The notes: generated by a model not told the origin, from the letters alone. Shown: positions 27,101 to 35,552, numbered from the stretch's first letter. The stretch is DNA of 61,805 bases from Cytophagales bacterium (GCA_022360015.1 JAKSDQ010000195.1:1-61805), one strand, 5' to 3'. Translations and numbers: made by a program.

Positions 27101-27532
27101 CGAAGTTTCCAATTAGAATTCTTTTTTCAATTTGTGAAGCAGGAAGGGTTTAACTTACGAAGAAGCCTAATTACCCCCGGAGCTGCTACAAATCAACCTT
27201 TGTTTGTCTTGGATAGATGGCAAAGTGAAGGGGATATCGCGAATATTCAGCGTTTTTCGACAGGACGAAATAGGGACTTATCAAGAGAATTACTTAAATA
27301 TAGAAGTAGTGATGCCATTGTTAGCGATGCATCTTTTATTCGACTACAAAATATTTCCTTGTCCTACACTTTTCCTAACAATCTTTTACCAGGGGTAAAT
27401 GGTCGCATGTACATCCAGGGACAAAATTTATTTACTATTACGGATTATGAGGGATTAGATCCCGAAAATCAAAGTTCATCACTACTTCCACCTTTAAGAA
27501 TACTCACGCTTGGTGTTCAACTGACACTTTAA
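24185..27532 (+). CDS. SusC/RagA-family TonB-linked outer-membrane receptor
   Basis: TonB-dependent importer, 1115 aa. After a signal region (about 1-37), residues ~45-120 form an STN (secretin/TonB N-terminal) domain, the signalling module that talks to FecR. Next are a carboxypeptidase-regulatory-like domain (IEGKVTDEIGEPLAGVNILIKG, ~140-210), the plug (NPLQALQGRVPGVYIQQ; ADIESIEILKDADATAIYGSRG) and the 22-strand barrel ending in a hydrophobic strand (LGVQLTL). With SusD, 11 bp downstream, it forms the pedal-bin-type importer for oligosaccharides or peptides. No glycoside hydrolase is nearby, so the substrate is probably not a polysaccharide; with ABC and small-peptide genes following, a peptide-like substrate is possible. 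Confidence 0.95.
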   Translation: MNLNLFVKRIILIMSINLLTGVFCCCAFAGVLLAEEGNAQTKSIREVIISLHLEKAELKTVLDAIEQKTPFRFSYLKGTLATTQDHRISLNATEQSVAAILETIAQKTGLVFKQVNSIINVKISQKQKEIIPVSTSQISPPSIIEGKVTDEIGEPLAGVNILIKGTSQGTTTDIDGNYRLLVEEGETVLIFSFIGYNAQEVNINGRTVINILLAPDLTSLQEVTVNAGYWEVDKREMTGNISRVTSKEIEQQQINNPLQALQGRVPGVYIQQTTGTPGGAVNIQIRGQNSLRTFFTTGVDGNTPLYVIDGVPFSFQTLSSSNTNVGIFGGRGSDPLNAINPADIESIEILKDADATAIYGSRGANGVVLITTKKGRAGKTKLDINLSSGFGSVANKLDLMNTQQYLEMRNEGFANEGLTPGQNDHDINGDWDQNRYTDWQEELIGGTANITNAQISLSGGNSNTTFLFSGTYRKQTNVFPGDFRYLKGSGHMALNHISSNRKLTANFTLSYTAENNNQVRSDLTSDITLPPNAPALFNEDGSLNWENSTWTNPLAALERTFEGRTYTLTSNSIIGYEIIPGLKIRTSMGLVTMQSEEILKMPSSAFDPARGRTSANATAIIADGNLRSWIIEPQINWKKGIGLGELDVVIGTTFQDQLRDASSTIAIGFPSDALIGNIPAASTLLPREFDKSEYRYNAIFARINYNWEGKYIINLTGRRDGSSRFGPGKQFTNFGAIGAAWIFSNEAFIQNSLPFLSFGKLRASYGTTGNDQIGNYEFLDTYQASKNYQGTTGLRPTRLFNPDFAWELNRKFEASLNLGFLKDRILLSGSYYHNRSSNQLVGIPLPATTGFNSITGNLDATIQNTGVELEITTINIKSKELEWNTSFNLTIPRNKLISFPGLEASTFANIYAIGKPLSIVRLFSFQRVDPDTGVFQFQDFNEDGEVTENEDMQSIKDLSQDYFGGINNKITWRSFQLEFFFQFVKQEGFNLRRSLITPGAATNQPLFVLDRWQSEGDIANIQRFSTGRNRDLSRELLKYRSSDAIVSDASFIRLQNISLSYTFPNNLLPGVNGRMYIQGQNLFTITDYEGLDPENQSSSLLPPLRILTLGVQLTL

Positions 27533-27543
27533 AATCTACTTTT

Positions 27544-28953
27544 ATGAAACCCATTTTAACAAGATATTTACAAAACTTCTCAAGAAGTATTTTAATAGTT
27601 ACTATTTTAGTTATTTCAATCTCTTGTGAAGACTTTGTGGAAATTGAAGCTCCGGAAACAGATATAGTCTCAGAAACCGTATTCCAAAGCAACGCAACTG
27701 CCACCTCAGCAGTACTTCATTTATATACTGAAATGAATACCTCATCAGATTTTGCAGGTGGTGGCAGTTCCAGCATAAGTCTATTGCAAGGTCTAAATGC
27801 AGATGAACTAACTACATTGACATCCTCAGTCTCCACTGAATTAGAATCATTCTTCTTTAATAATGTGTTATCAACGGGTACTGAAGTGGCTAATATCTGG
27901 AGTACTTGCTATAGCATCATCTATGGAACAAATGCTATCATTGAAGGATTGAAAAATTCATCCCGGGTAAGTCCGGAACTTCAGGAGCAACTTGAGGGGG
28001 AAGCTAAATTCATTCGTGCCTTTTGCCATTTCTACTTGGTAAATCTTTTTGGAGATATACCATATATTTCCTCTACTGATTATCGAATCAATTCCAATGT
28101 CCCAAGAGTTTCAGTTTCGGAGGTTTATCAAGGCATTACTAATGATCTCTTGGAAGCAAAAGATTTACTAAATAATGATTATCCAACCTCAAATCGTGTA
28201 CGTCCTAACAGAGGAGTTGTGACTGCGCTATTAGCACGGGTATATTTGTATAGGGAAGATTGGATCAATGCAGAAATTCAAGCGTCTGAATTAATAGATA
28301 GCAACCCGTTGTATAGTCTTTCGGAAATCGATCAGACATTCCTTATAAGTAGTGATGAAACAATCTGGCAATTGTTTCCTGATGAGGGCAACAACAATGG
28401 AAATGATGGATCAACTTTTATTGTAGTAGATGCCCCACGCTTTGTTGTCATGAATGAAGATTTATTCAATTCTTTTGAAGATGGGGACGCACGAAAAGCA
28501 AAATGGATAGGTTCATTAACTTCCGATCCTGAGACCTACATTTTCCCATTTAAGTACAAAAGTCAGGAATCTGATCCAGCATCTGAATACACCGTGGTAT
28601 TTAGGTTAGCCGAGCAGTATTTAATCAGGTCCGAAGCTCGGGCGCATCAAGGTAACTTATCAGAAGCTATTTCCGATTTAGATGTCATACGACAACGTGC
28701 CGAGCTACAATTAATAAGTGCAATCAATCCAAATATAAGTCAATCCAACCTTCTCCTTGCAATTGAATTGGAAAGAAGATTAGAGCTGTTCACAGAATGG
28801 GGCCATCGATGGTTCGACCTGAAACGCACCGGACGTGCTGGTACCGTATTAAGTATAGTTAAAGAGAGTTGGGAGTCTACAGATATATTGCTTCCACTAC
28901 CTCAAAATGAAACCGAGCTTAATCAAAATCTTACCCAAAATCCTGGATATTAA
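27544..28953 (+). CDS. SusD/RagB-family surface lipoprotein
   Basis: Substrate-binding lid of the SusC channel, 469 aa. It has a lipoprotein signal (VTILVISISC, lipidated Cys near residue 29), a SusD-like TPR fold with the conserved GEAKFIRAFCHFYLVNLFGDIPY segment (about 151-173, quoted by position), and the RagB C-terminal domain with RLAEQYLIRSEARA and ERRLELFTEWGHRWFDLKR. The C-terminus LPLPQNETELNQN is characteristic. It starts 11 bp after SusC, so is co-transcribed. About 250 bp separate it from the ABC genes, which may form a second transcription unit. Confidence 0.95.
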   Translation: MKPILTRYLQNFSRSILIVTILVISISCEDFVEIEAPETDIVSETVFQSNATATSAVLHLYTEMNTSSDFAGGGSSSISLLQGLNADELTTLTSSVSTELESFFFNNVLSTGTEVANIWSTCYSIIYGTNAIIEGLKNSSRVSPELQEQLEGEAKFIRAFCHFYLVNLFGDIPYISSTDYRINSNVPRVSVSEVYQGITNDLLEAKDLLNNDYPTSNRVRPNRGVVTALLARVYLYREDWINAEIQASELIDSNPLYSLSEIDQTFLISSDETIWQLFPDEGNNNGNDGSTFIVVDAPRFVVMNEDLFNSFEDGDARKAKWIGSLTSDPETYIFPFKYKSQESDPASEYTVVFRLAEQYLIRSEARAHQGNLSEAISDLDVIRQRAELQLISAINPNISQSNLLLAIELERRLELFTEWGHRWFDLKRTGRAGTVLSIVKESWESTDILLPLPQNETELNQNLTQNPGY

Positions 28954-29209
28954 ATATTGGGAATGGCGAATCTTGCTGTTACTTTATAATTGAAGGTAGG
29001 CGATTAGGAGTTTGTATGTATCTGCAGACTCTTGATTTTCTTTTATCACTCAAGACGCAAGCAGCGTTGATTTGCCTAATGAATGAAACGTCATAAGTAT
29101 TCGAAATCAGACAATTCTTAACAAGGGAATATTAAAGAGGACGAGGGCAATAAACACAAGGAATAAAATAGAAAATATTTATTTTTTTTAATCTTTTACA
29201 AAGTACATA

Positions 29210-30130
29210 ATGCTTGAAGACATCGTAAAAATTAATGAACTCTCCCATAAATACAGTAAAGATTGGGCCGTGAAAGATATTAGCTTTGAGATTAAAACTC
29301 ATGGCATTTTAGGGTTACTAGGCTCTAATGGGGCCGGCAAATCTACAACTATGAATATTCTTTGCGGGGTATTAAATCAAACCAAAGGGGAGGTAACTAT
29401 TGGAGGTATAGATATACAAAAAAAACCGGTAGAAGCTAAGAAAAAAATTGGCTTTTTACCACAAAAAGCTCCGTTACATTTGGATTTAACTGTTGACGAG
29501 TACTTAACTCATTGTGCCCATTTAAGACGAATGAAACCCTTGGAAGTTAAGCCTGCTTTAGAGAAGGTTAAAGACCGATGTGGTATCGCTCATTATAGCA
29601 AGCGTTTACTAAGGAACCTGTCCGGTGGCTATCAGCAGCGTGTAGGGATAGCCCAGGCGATTATTCATGATCCAATGTTGGTCGTATTTGATGAACCAAC
29701 AAATGGTCTGGACCCTGTGCAGATAGTAGAGGTACGAAAACTAATAAAGGAAATTGGACGTGACAGGACCGTAATATTGTCTACGCACATATTGTCAGAA
29801 GTACAGGCCATATGCGATGAAATCAAAATGATAGAAAAAGGTAAACTGGTCTTTTCCGGTACTTTGCAGGAATTCAATAACTATTTAGAGCCGGACACTC
29901 TTGTAGTAACCATGGGAGCCTGCCCTCCAATCGATGAATTAGAAGCTATCCCAGGGGTTATCCAGGTAAACTCAATTGACAAAAATACATTGCGCATAAA
30001 ATATGAAAAAGATATTAATGAGACAATAGTGGAAAAGAGTATAGAAAAGCGTTGGCGTTTAAAAGAGATTTATGTAGAGAAAAACTCCCTCGATGACATT
30101 TTTGCCAAGCTGTCGCAAGAAAATTTATAA
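29210..30130 (+). CDS. ABC transporter ATPase, GldA-like
   Basis: ATP-binding subunit of an ABC-2-type transporter, 306 aa. Walker A GSNGAGKST (38-46), Q-loop LPQK, signature LSGGYQQRVG (about 139-148), Walker B MLVVFDEPTNGLDP and the switch His in STHILSE are intact. The C-terminal ~80 residues resemble the accessory domain of GldA, the gliding-associated ATPase, but GldA paralogues also occur outside motility loci and no other gld gene is here. The permease/GldG fusion starts 27 bp downstream, so the two form one transporter. Its location behind SusCD suggests it works with that importer. Confidence 0.9.
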   Translation: MLEDIVKINELSHKYSKDWAVKDISFEIKTHGILGLLGSNGAGKSTTMNILCGVLNQTKGEVTIGGIDIQKKPVEAKKKIGFLPQKAPLHLDLTVDEYLTHCAHLRRMKPLEVKPALEKVKDRCGIAHYSKRLLRNLSGGYQQRVGIAQAIIHDPMLVVFDEPTNGLDPVQIVEVRKLIKEIGRDRTVILSTHILSEVQAICDEIKMIEKGKLVFSGTLQEFNNYLEPDTLVVTMGACPPIDELEAIPGVIQVNSIDKNTLRIKYEKDINETIVEKSIEKRWRLKEIYVEKNSLDDIFAKLSQENL

Positions 30131-30156
30131 TACACATTTAAAATAACAAGATATTA

Positions 30157-32469
30157 ATGAAGCTAATTTATAGAATTGCACGCATTGAGTTAAATACTTT
30201 ATTCTACTCACCGATTGCCTGGATTGTGTTGATCATTTTTACACTACAGACTGGAAATAAGTTTACTGATTTAATGGATCTTCACCGTGGAATGCTAGAT
30301 AGAGGAAGGAGTATAGACAATTTAACATCTTGGTTTTTTTCATGGCCATTTGGCGACCATTCTTTGCTTCAGTTCGTTAAAAGTAATCTCTATCTTTATA
30401 TTCCTTTACTCACAATGGGACTAATCAGCCGGGAATTGAGTAGTGGTTCAATCAAACTGTTGCTATCTTCTCCGGTTAATTTCTTTCAAATGGTTCTTGG
30501 AAAATACTCGTCTATGGTAGTCTACAGTTTTATTCTGTGTTCAATCCTTGGGGTATTTACATTAGCGGGCGGCTATTCAATTCGCTCTTTTGATTATATG
30601 CTGGTTCTTTCTGGTATTACAGGACTATTCTTATTAATCTGTTCCTACTCAGCCATTGGTTTGTTTATCTCAAGTCTAACGTCCTATCAAATGGTTGCAG
30701 CTATAGGGACTTTTGCAGTGATTGGTCTTTTAAATTTTATTGATAACCTCTGGCAGGAGGTACCTGTAATCAATGAAATTGCCTATTGGCTTTCTATGTC
30801 CGGACGTACTGATCAAATGATTTCGGGTTTGATCAGCAGTAAAGGAGTTTTATACTTCTTTATTGTAATTCTTTCATTTATAACTTTGACCATCTTAAAA
30901 CTATCTTTAGCCAAGCAGTCGACCTCCTTAGGTATAAAAATCTGTAGTTATGTAGCCGTTTTAATGGTAGCAATAACGCTAGGATACATCACTTCAAGAC
31001 CCTCTGTCACAATTTATTTTGATGCAAGCGCCACAAAAAAGCAAACTATTACTCAAGATAGCCAAAAAATAGTTGCTCAATTAAACGATTATCCTTTAAA
31101 AATTACTTCCTATGTAAATATTTTTAGTCCTTTGATTGAATCTAGTGGAACACCTAAACACCACAATCAGAACTTCAGACAACTTGAGAATTATATCCGT
31201 TTCTTACCTCAGCTTGAAATGGATTATGTTTACTTTTATGATACCATTCCCGGAGATCCCGGAGAGATATATAAAGATAATCCCGAACTAAGCGAAAAGG
31301 AATTAGCTCAAAAGGTAGCAACCTCATTCGGGATAGACTTCAAAGATATACTTTCTCCGTCTGAGATAAAAAAAGTTGTTGATCTAAGTAAGGAGGATAA
31401 TCATTACATTAGACAAATAGAATACAATGGCAAAAAGACATTTTTAAGAATGTTTTTTGATCTCAATCATTATCCTCTGCAAGAAGAGATTTCGTCGGCA
31501 CTTAAAAGACTTACAGTTGATCCTCCTAATGTGGCTTTTGTGAGTGGTCATGGAGAGAGAACATTAGCTAAAAATGATCTGGATTACAGATCTGCCACTA
31601 TTGCAGGAGCAACCGAAAGAAGATCACTGATTAACAAAGGTTTTGATTTTACAACAGTTACCCTGGAAACAGACCAACTCGCGCATGATGTCACTATTCT
31701 GGTAATTGCAGATCCTAAACAAATGTATACTCAAGAAGAGATAAGGAAAGTCAAGCAGTACATTGACAGTGGAGGTAATATGCTAATAATGGCTGAACCA
31801 GATAATCGTGCAAATCTTGATTCAATTGTATCCCATTTAGGTATTAAGTTTATCCCAGGTCAATTGCGACAGGAAAACGAAGACTTTTCACCAGACTTTA
31901 TTCTTGGAAAGGTACCCAAAGATGCATTAATGCTTTCTAAGTCATTTAGTTTTAAAAATCACATTGAAAAGAGGTATTCTGTTTCAGTGCCTACCGCGAT
32001 GGCCTTAAAGAATTATGATAATAGCCAATTTCAGGTTACACCACTTGTTGTGACTGACAAAAAAACGTCAAACGAATTGAAAGATACTGAATCAGATCAG
32101 TTTTATAAGTTAACATCTTTTGAAAGCTCTGAACAGGCTGCAATGCCCATTATTTTAGCACTCAACAGACGAGTTGGAAAAAAAGAGCAGAGAATTATTG
32201 TAGCTGGTGACGCTGATTTTATGAATAACAGGGAATGGGCAAGAAGGAATGTTTCTTCCATGAATCGAAGGCAATTCATCCCTAATTTGTTCAGGTGGCT
32301 TTCCAATGATGAATTTCCAGTCAATGCTGAATACCCTCCTGGTGAGGACAATCAAATAACCATTAGCGCGATTGGTAGTCTCTGGTTTCACATTTTTTTC
32401 CAAGGCATTATGCCAGGGTTAATCCTGGTTTTTGGAGCAGTACTATTGATCTTAAGGAAAAGGAAATAA
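30157..32469 (+). CDS. Fused ABC-2 permease and GldG-like auxiliary protein (GldF-GldG fusion)
   Basis: A 770-residue fusion. Residues 1-~250 hold six hydrophobic helices of an ABC-2 permease (GldF-like; ISRELSSGSIKLLLSSPV is the typical coupling-helix region). After another helix (~265-285) comes the periplasmic ABC-auxiliary domain of GldG (IQTITQDS-type strand; NVAFVSGHGERTL at about 460; TILVIADPKQMYTQEE at about 520; IIVAGDADF), then a C-terminal membrane helix (about 746-765) and basic tail. GldF and GldG are usually separate genes; fusion fixes their stoichiometry. Partner ATPase is directly upstream. A decayed homologue of the auxiliary part lies at 55.2 kb. Confidence 0.9.
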   Translation: MKLIYRIARIELNTLFYSPIAWIVLIIFTLQTGNKFTDLMDLHRGMLDRGRSIDNLTSWFFSWPFGDHSLLQFVKSNLYLYIPLLTMGLISRELSSGSIKLLLSSPVNFFQMVLGKYSSMVVYSFILCSILGVFTLAGGYSIRSFDYMLVLSGITGLFLLICSYSAIGLFISSLTSYQMVAAIGTFAVIGLLNFIDNLWQEVPVINEIAYWLSMSGRTDQMISGLISSKGVLYFFIVILSFITLTILKLSLAKQSTSLGIKICSYVAVLMVAITLGYITSRPSVTIYFDASATKKQTITQDSQKIVAQLNDYPLKITSYVNIFSPLIESSGTPKHHNQNFRQLENYIRFLPQLEMDYVYFYDTIPGDPGEIYKDNPELSEKELAQKVATSFGIDFKDILSPSEIKKVVDLSKEDNHYIRQIEYNGKKTFLRMFFDLNHYPLQEEISSALKRLTVDPPNVAFVSGHGERTLAKNDLDYRSATIAGATERRSLINKGFDFTTVTLETDQLAHDVTILVIADPKQMYTQEEIRKVKQYIDSGGNMLIMAEPDNRANLDSIVSHLGIKFIPGQLRQENEDFSPDFILGKVPKDALMLSKSFSFKNHIEKRYSVSVPTAMALKNYDNSQFQVTPLVVTDKKTSNELKDTESDQFYKLTSFESSEQAAMPIILALNRRVGKKEQRIIVAGDADFMNNREWARRNVSSMNRRQFIPNLFRWLSNDEFPVNAEYPPGEDNQITISAIGSLWFHIFFQGIMPGLILVFGAVLLILRKRK

Positions 32470-32541
32470 GCTTGTGGTCTTAAAATCAACAATTTGATAC
32501 GGACAAAAGTAGCAACTCATCAAAAAGCTGATTTTTTTTTC

Positions 32542-32583
32542 ATTTTTTAAGGAATTGGGGTTAACCCCAATTCCTTAAAAAAT
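32542..32583. terminator. Perfect 42-bp palindrome, bidirectional terminator
   Basis: Perfect inverted repeat centred on TTAA with a TTTTTTAAGGAATTGGGG arm on each side. A-runs and T-runs flank it, so it terminates in both directions. It sits between the convergent GldFG and DUF6520 genes. Confidence 0.92.
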
Positions 32584-32601
32584 TATTCACATCAATTCCT
32601 A

Positions 32602-32865
32602 TTAAAGTGGGCGAAATTGTCCTAATGCTTGAACGGTACAACCGCTGCTTGTAGTTACCAGCGTATTAATACCATTCATTATAGTAACACATACCGGTGG
32701 ATTACTACCTACTACAGTACAGGTTCCTATTGTTACACAATTACTTATAGTTAGTGCAACTCTGGTAGATATTAGGCTTGCAGAGTTTGACACATTAGTA
32801 GCAATAGCACCCCCAATGGCGAATAGAAGTGCAAAAGTTGATAAAATTACTTTGGTCATTTTCAT
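32602..32865 (-). CDS. DUF6520-like secreted peptide with four cysteines, 87 aa
   Basis: Begins with a signal peptide (MKMTKVILSTFALLFAIGGAIA, cut near 22-23), the N-terminal pattern typical of DUF6520 peptides in Bacteroidota. The mature part of about 64 residues has four Cys (C43, C49, C59, C76), Thr/Val-rich strands and NPPVC, suggesting a small disulfide-stabilised extracellular protein. The family has no known function. Upstream on the same strand are a membrane-anchored protein and a MauE/DoxX-like redox protein, which may oxidise or maintain its cysteines (inference). Convergent with the SusCD/GldAFG block. Confidence 0.75.
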   Translation of the reverse strand: MKMTKVILSTFALLFAIGGAIATNVSNSASLISTRVALTISNCVTIGTCTVVGSNPPVCVTIMNGINTLVTTSSGCTVQALGQFRPL

Positions 32866-32991
32866 GATTGATAAATGTTTAGAGTTTTACAATAAATGAT
32901 CTACTCTTTCACAGGTTTTCGATCTTTACCCTGTTTCATCCTGTTGCATTTGATTAGATGAAAATTGCTGAGTTTTTTTGAATAGCTCAGT

Positions 32992-33005
32992 TTACTGATC
33001 AGTAA
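32992..33005. promoter_or_regulatory. 14-bp palindrome between the DUF6520 and 363-aa genes
   Basis: Perfect palindrome TTACTGATCAGTAA just downstream of the 363-aa gene stop. It could be an operator for the peptide gene or a small terminator stem; no T-run is attached. Confidence 0.35.
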
Positions 33006-33019
33006 TATCTTTTGGTGTG

Positions 33020-34111
33020 TTACTTTTTGTTAGTCAACACATCTGGTCTATTTAAGTATTGCGACTCCAGGTCAAAAAGAACCAGGTATCGATCATAGAT
33101 AGCAGCCAGAACTTTATTCTTAAAAATCTTGAATTGCGTTATCCTTGCCCCATTTTGATTTGGTATCTGAAAACTAAGTTTGTATGAATTACTTTTCAGA
33201 TCATAAACATCAATAATCGCAAATTTGTCAAGAGCATCAATGTTGTCATTCTTCGCCAATAATGCTGAATGAATAAATAACCATTCTCCAGACACACAAC
33301 TCTGTGCATTAATAATTTTAGGACGGGATTTTAAATTCCTGGAATTCTCCGAGTTTATTTTCTCTATGTCAATTTGAGCTACACTGAATGTATCAATTGT
33401 TTGTCCACGGTAATCCAGACTAAGGTCTGTGTCAAATACAATATATTCATTCCGATAGCGATATGTATATACAAGTCTATTGAATGATTTACTAAAGTTA
33501 AGTTGCCCATCAACACAAAAAGTACCTTTTATTTGCTTTTCTAGTAAATTGTATTGAATCTTAACAAACGGAGAGTCATTATTAATCATTCCCAATTCAT
33601 ATTCCATGTTTACTGCACTTTTGGTACGTATTGCAAAAGATGAATCTCCAACAGGTATGGATTGGTTGAAATAGGCGTTATCATACATATAACGTTCTGC
33701 CTGCCAGTTACCGATTTTCCCTCTAAAAAGACCTGGCATCAAACCATCAGCAAGATAAAAATAAGGCGAGTCTACTTTTAAGCTCATTACTTTTGTTACT
33801 TGAATGTTTTCAAGATCCCTGATATCCAATCTCACATGCTGTGTATCTGTTAGTTGAATATTTGTTACAAGTAAATGCAAAGGAACCTTAGCATTACCAA
33901 GATAAATATTATCATTGACCAAACCTGCAACATAATACGAATTGTAACCAACATCCAACTCATTTGATTTAGTAACCATGTCAGGTTGATAGTTTCGAAC
34001 AAAGCTATTTCGTTCTGGAATGGCTTTATCCGACAATGCATAAAGGACAGCAACCAATAACGTACTGAAAATTAAACAGCTCAACAAAATGACAATAGGT
34101 TTCCGTTTCAT
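33020..34111 (-). CDS. Membrane-anchored protein of unknown function, 363 aa
   Basis: An N-terminal hydrophobic segment (IVILLSCLIFSTLLVAVLYAL, about 6-26) is an uncleaved anchor or signal; there is no lipobox of good quality. The rest is rich in short beta strands with aromatic pairs and looks like a repeated-blade or beta-propeller fold (strands such as KVMSLKVDSPYFYLADG, KLSFQIPNQNGARITQFKIF, KVLAAIYDRYLVLFDLES). I do not recognise the family. It is 34 bp downstream of the MauE-like gene and upstream of the DUF6520 peptide gene, so the three probably act together. Confidence 0.7.
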   Translation of the reverse strand: MKRKPIVILLSCLIFSTLLVAVLYALSDKAIPERNSFVRNYQPDMVTKSNELDVGYNSYYVAGLVNDNIYLGNAKVPLHLLVTNIQLTDTQHVRLDIRDLENIQVTKVMSLKVDSPYFYLADGLMPGLFRGKIGNWQAERYMYDNAYFNQSIPVGDSSFAIRTKSAVNMEYELGMINNDSPFVKIQYNLLEKQIKGTFCVDGQLNFSKSFNRLVYTYRYRNEYIVFDTDLSLDYRGQTIDTFSVAQIDIEKINSENSRNLKSRPKIINAQSCVSGEWLFIHSALLAKNDNIDALDKFAIIDVYDLKSNSYKLSFQIPNQNGARITQFKIFKNKVLAAIYDRYLVLFDLESQYLNRPDVLTNKK

Positions 34112-34145
34112 ATTAATTCGTTTTGATTTTTACCTTAATTCAAAA

Positions 34146-34580
34146 TTACGCCGGAGCCAAGGTGTCCTTTTCTTCTTCAGAATAGTAAATTACAATACCA
34201 ACCACCGATAATAACACAAACCCAATATTGAAAAACAGATGTTCGGTCCAACCCATATCTTCTAATATGCCTCCACATGAACATGGAATTTTTTCACTGA
34301 ATTGCAGTATTGCAATAATGTAAATGGTAAACATACTCATCAAAGTGAAGGAGGCGTAAAGTCCTGTCAGCCGAAAACGTCCCCAAACCAGCATGCCAGC
34401 AATTATTAGCTCAATAGATGGTATCGCCCAAGCAACCAAATTGGCATAGCTCTCCAATAATGGTGACTTCCCTATTTGTACCGTGAATTTCTGAACATCT
34501 AAGAGCTTCATAATGGCTGCGTAGGCAAATAATAGTATGAACAGCGCACAAATGATTTCTAGGGCAAGTTTTTTTTTCAT
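34146..34580 (-). CDS. MauE/DoxX-like redox-associated membrane protein
   Basis: A 144-residue protein with four predicted membrane helices and a CSCGG motif (C100, C102) at the end of a loop after helix 3. This architecture matches the MauE/DoxX superfamily of membrane proteins linked to disulfide or quinone redox chemistry; MauE itself supports disulfide formation in methylamine dehydrogenase. First gene of a probable three-gene operon with the 363-aa protein and the four-cysteine peptide, which suggests thiol oxidation of the peptide. Substrate assignment is inference. Confidence 0.82.
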   Translation of the reverse strand: MKKKLALEIICALFILLFAYAAIMKLLDVQKFTVQIGKSPLLESYANLVAWAIPSIELIIAGMLVWGRFRLTGLYASFTLMSMFTIYIIAILQFSEKIPCSCGGILEDMGWTEHLFFNIGFVLLSVVGIVIYYSEEEKDTLAPA

Positions 34581-34675
34581 CTTATGTTATATTTTCAGTT
34601 GATGATTGTTTAGATTTTTGTTTCTTTTTATAGCTGTTTTAAATCAAAAAGCCGATTTTGATTAATATCTTTCCT

Positions 34676-34726
34676 TCCCCCTGCCCTGGGCGCCCAGGTG
34701 ACGGGCGCGGGGCTAAGGGATTGGGG
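34676..34726. repeat. GC-rich inverted-repeat patch in AT-rich DNA
   Basis: A 50-bp G/C-rich island with the perfect palindrome CCTGGGCGCCCAGG (34685-34698), flanked by CCCC and GGGG tracts. It lies upstream of the MauE-like gene and differs sharply in composition from both sides, like a small inserted hairpin element. Confidence 0.45.
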
Positions 34727-34828
34727 AGAATAGTTGTATCTGTTTTGTTATCGGTTGAATTAAATTACATTAGCCATGGATTGAAAGTAGAGACTTGCCC
34801 GGAAATTGTCAAGACCCAAATGCAGAAT

Positions 34829-34940
34829 CCGTAGGTTTGACCCCCTAAATTCCGTAGGTTTACCCCCCCCTTTTCGTAGGTTTGTCCTTTTTTTGGAGGG
34901 TTTACTGCCCTTTTAGCAGGTTTGACCGATGGTTTCGTAG
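34829..34940 (-). repeat. Five-copy degenerate 20-23-bp tandem repeat inside a small ORF
   Basis: Units at 34829, 34852, 34875, 34895 and 34916 share GTAGGTTTGACC-like cores (20-23 bp period), with a partial sixth at 34936. The repeats are read through by a 65-codon minus-strand frame (34962-34765) beginning MNLERLNSTKPSVKPAKR with recurring GQTY and VNPP/VNL phrases. Whether it is translated is unknown; the rest of 34581-35254 shows no gene. Confidence 0.55.
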
Positions 34941-35254
34941 AATTTAAACGCTCTAAATTCATGATGATCTTGTTGATTGATATTAAGTAATTATGAATTG
35001 AATATGAATTGAATATTAAATTTTAAATAAATAAAACCGCATTAAAACATTCCCCTTCATTTTCCCGTAACTTCCAAAACCAGCTTTTCTAGACTCCGGA
35101 TTTCAAAGAAACTGACTAACATAAGTTTGGACAGCTCGCACTGAAAATTCAATAACTTACTCGAATTGAAGTAATAGTTAATGAATTTTAATAGGAACGG
35201 TATATGCCGTTTTTGCATGGAATTAATTGATTTTTCAACCACAAAAAAAGTATC

Positions 35255-35503
35255 ATGAGAAAGGATTCTAATGGTTCACACAAGCTTCTGTCTACAGAAA
35301 ATGCAAATTTTTCGGATATTGAAATAAGAATTATACAATTGATCTGCAGGGAATTTACCACGGAAGAAATCGCACAAGCAACAGGGCGCAGTAAAAGAAG
35401 TATCAACAAATATAGACAAAAGTTGCTAATTAAAACCGGTTCTACTAATGCAATTGGTATTTTAAAATACGCTATCAGGCATCAGATATTCCTGAATGAT
35501 TAA
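35255..35503 (+). CDS. Stand-alone LuxR-type HTH protein, 82 aa
   Basis: Essentially one GerE/LuxR DNA-binding domain: FSDIEIRIIQLICREFTTEEIAQ (about 19-41, quoted by position), then TGRSKRSINKYRQKL, the recognition helix, and KTGSTNAIGILKYAIRH. There is no receiver or sensor domain; the ~17-residue N-terminal extension is polar. Single-domain LuxR proteins may act alone or as partners of phosphorylated regulators. It is monocistronic; a GGGGTAT/ATACCCC hairpin follows at 35527-35552. Flanked by the MauE operon and the deacetylase operon, both pointing away or toward it on the minus strand. Confidence 0.82.
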   Translation: MRKDSNGSHKLLSTENANFSDIEIRIIQLICREFTTEEIAQATGRSKRSINKYRQKLLIKTGSTNAIGILKYAIRHQIFLND

Positions 35504-35526
35504 GGTAGATTATGGAACTTGCCTTT

Positions 35527-35552
35527 GGGGTATTAAGTGCGTATGATACCCC
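35527..35552 (+). terminator. Possible terminator hairpin after the LuxR-type gene
   Basis: GGGGTAT and ATACCCC pair around a 12-nt loop 24 bp past the stop. No T-run follows, so termination is uncertain. Confidence 0.35.

Noticed and set aside
29210-32469. GldA/GldFG genes as evidence of gliding motility
   Set aside because: No other gld or spr genes are nearby and the GldF-GldG fusion is atypical, so a general transporter is more likely.
32542-32583. The 42-bp palindrome as a mobile-element signature
   Set aside because: Its A/T-flanked stem between convergent genes is fully explained as a bidirectional terminator.
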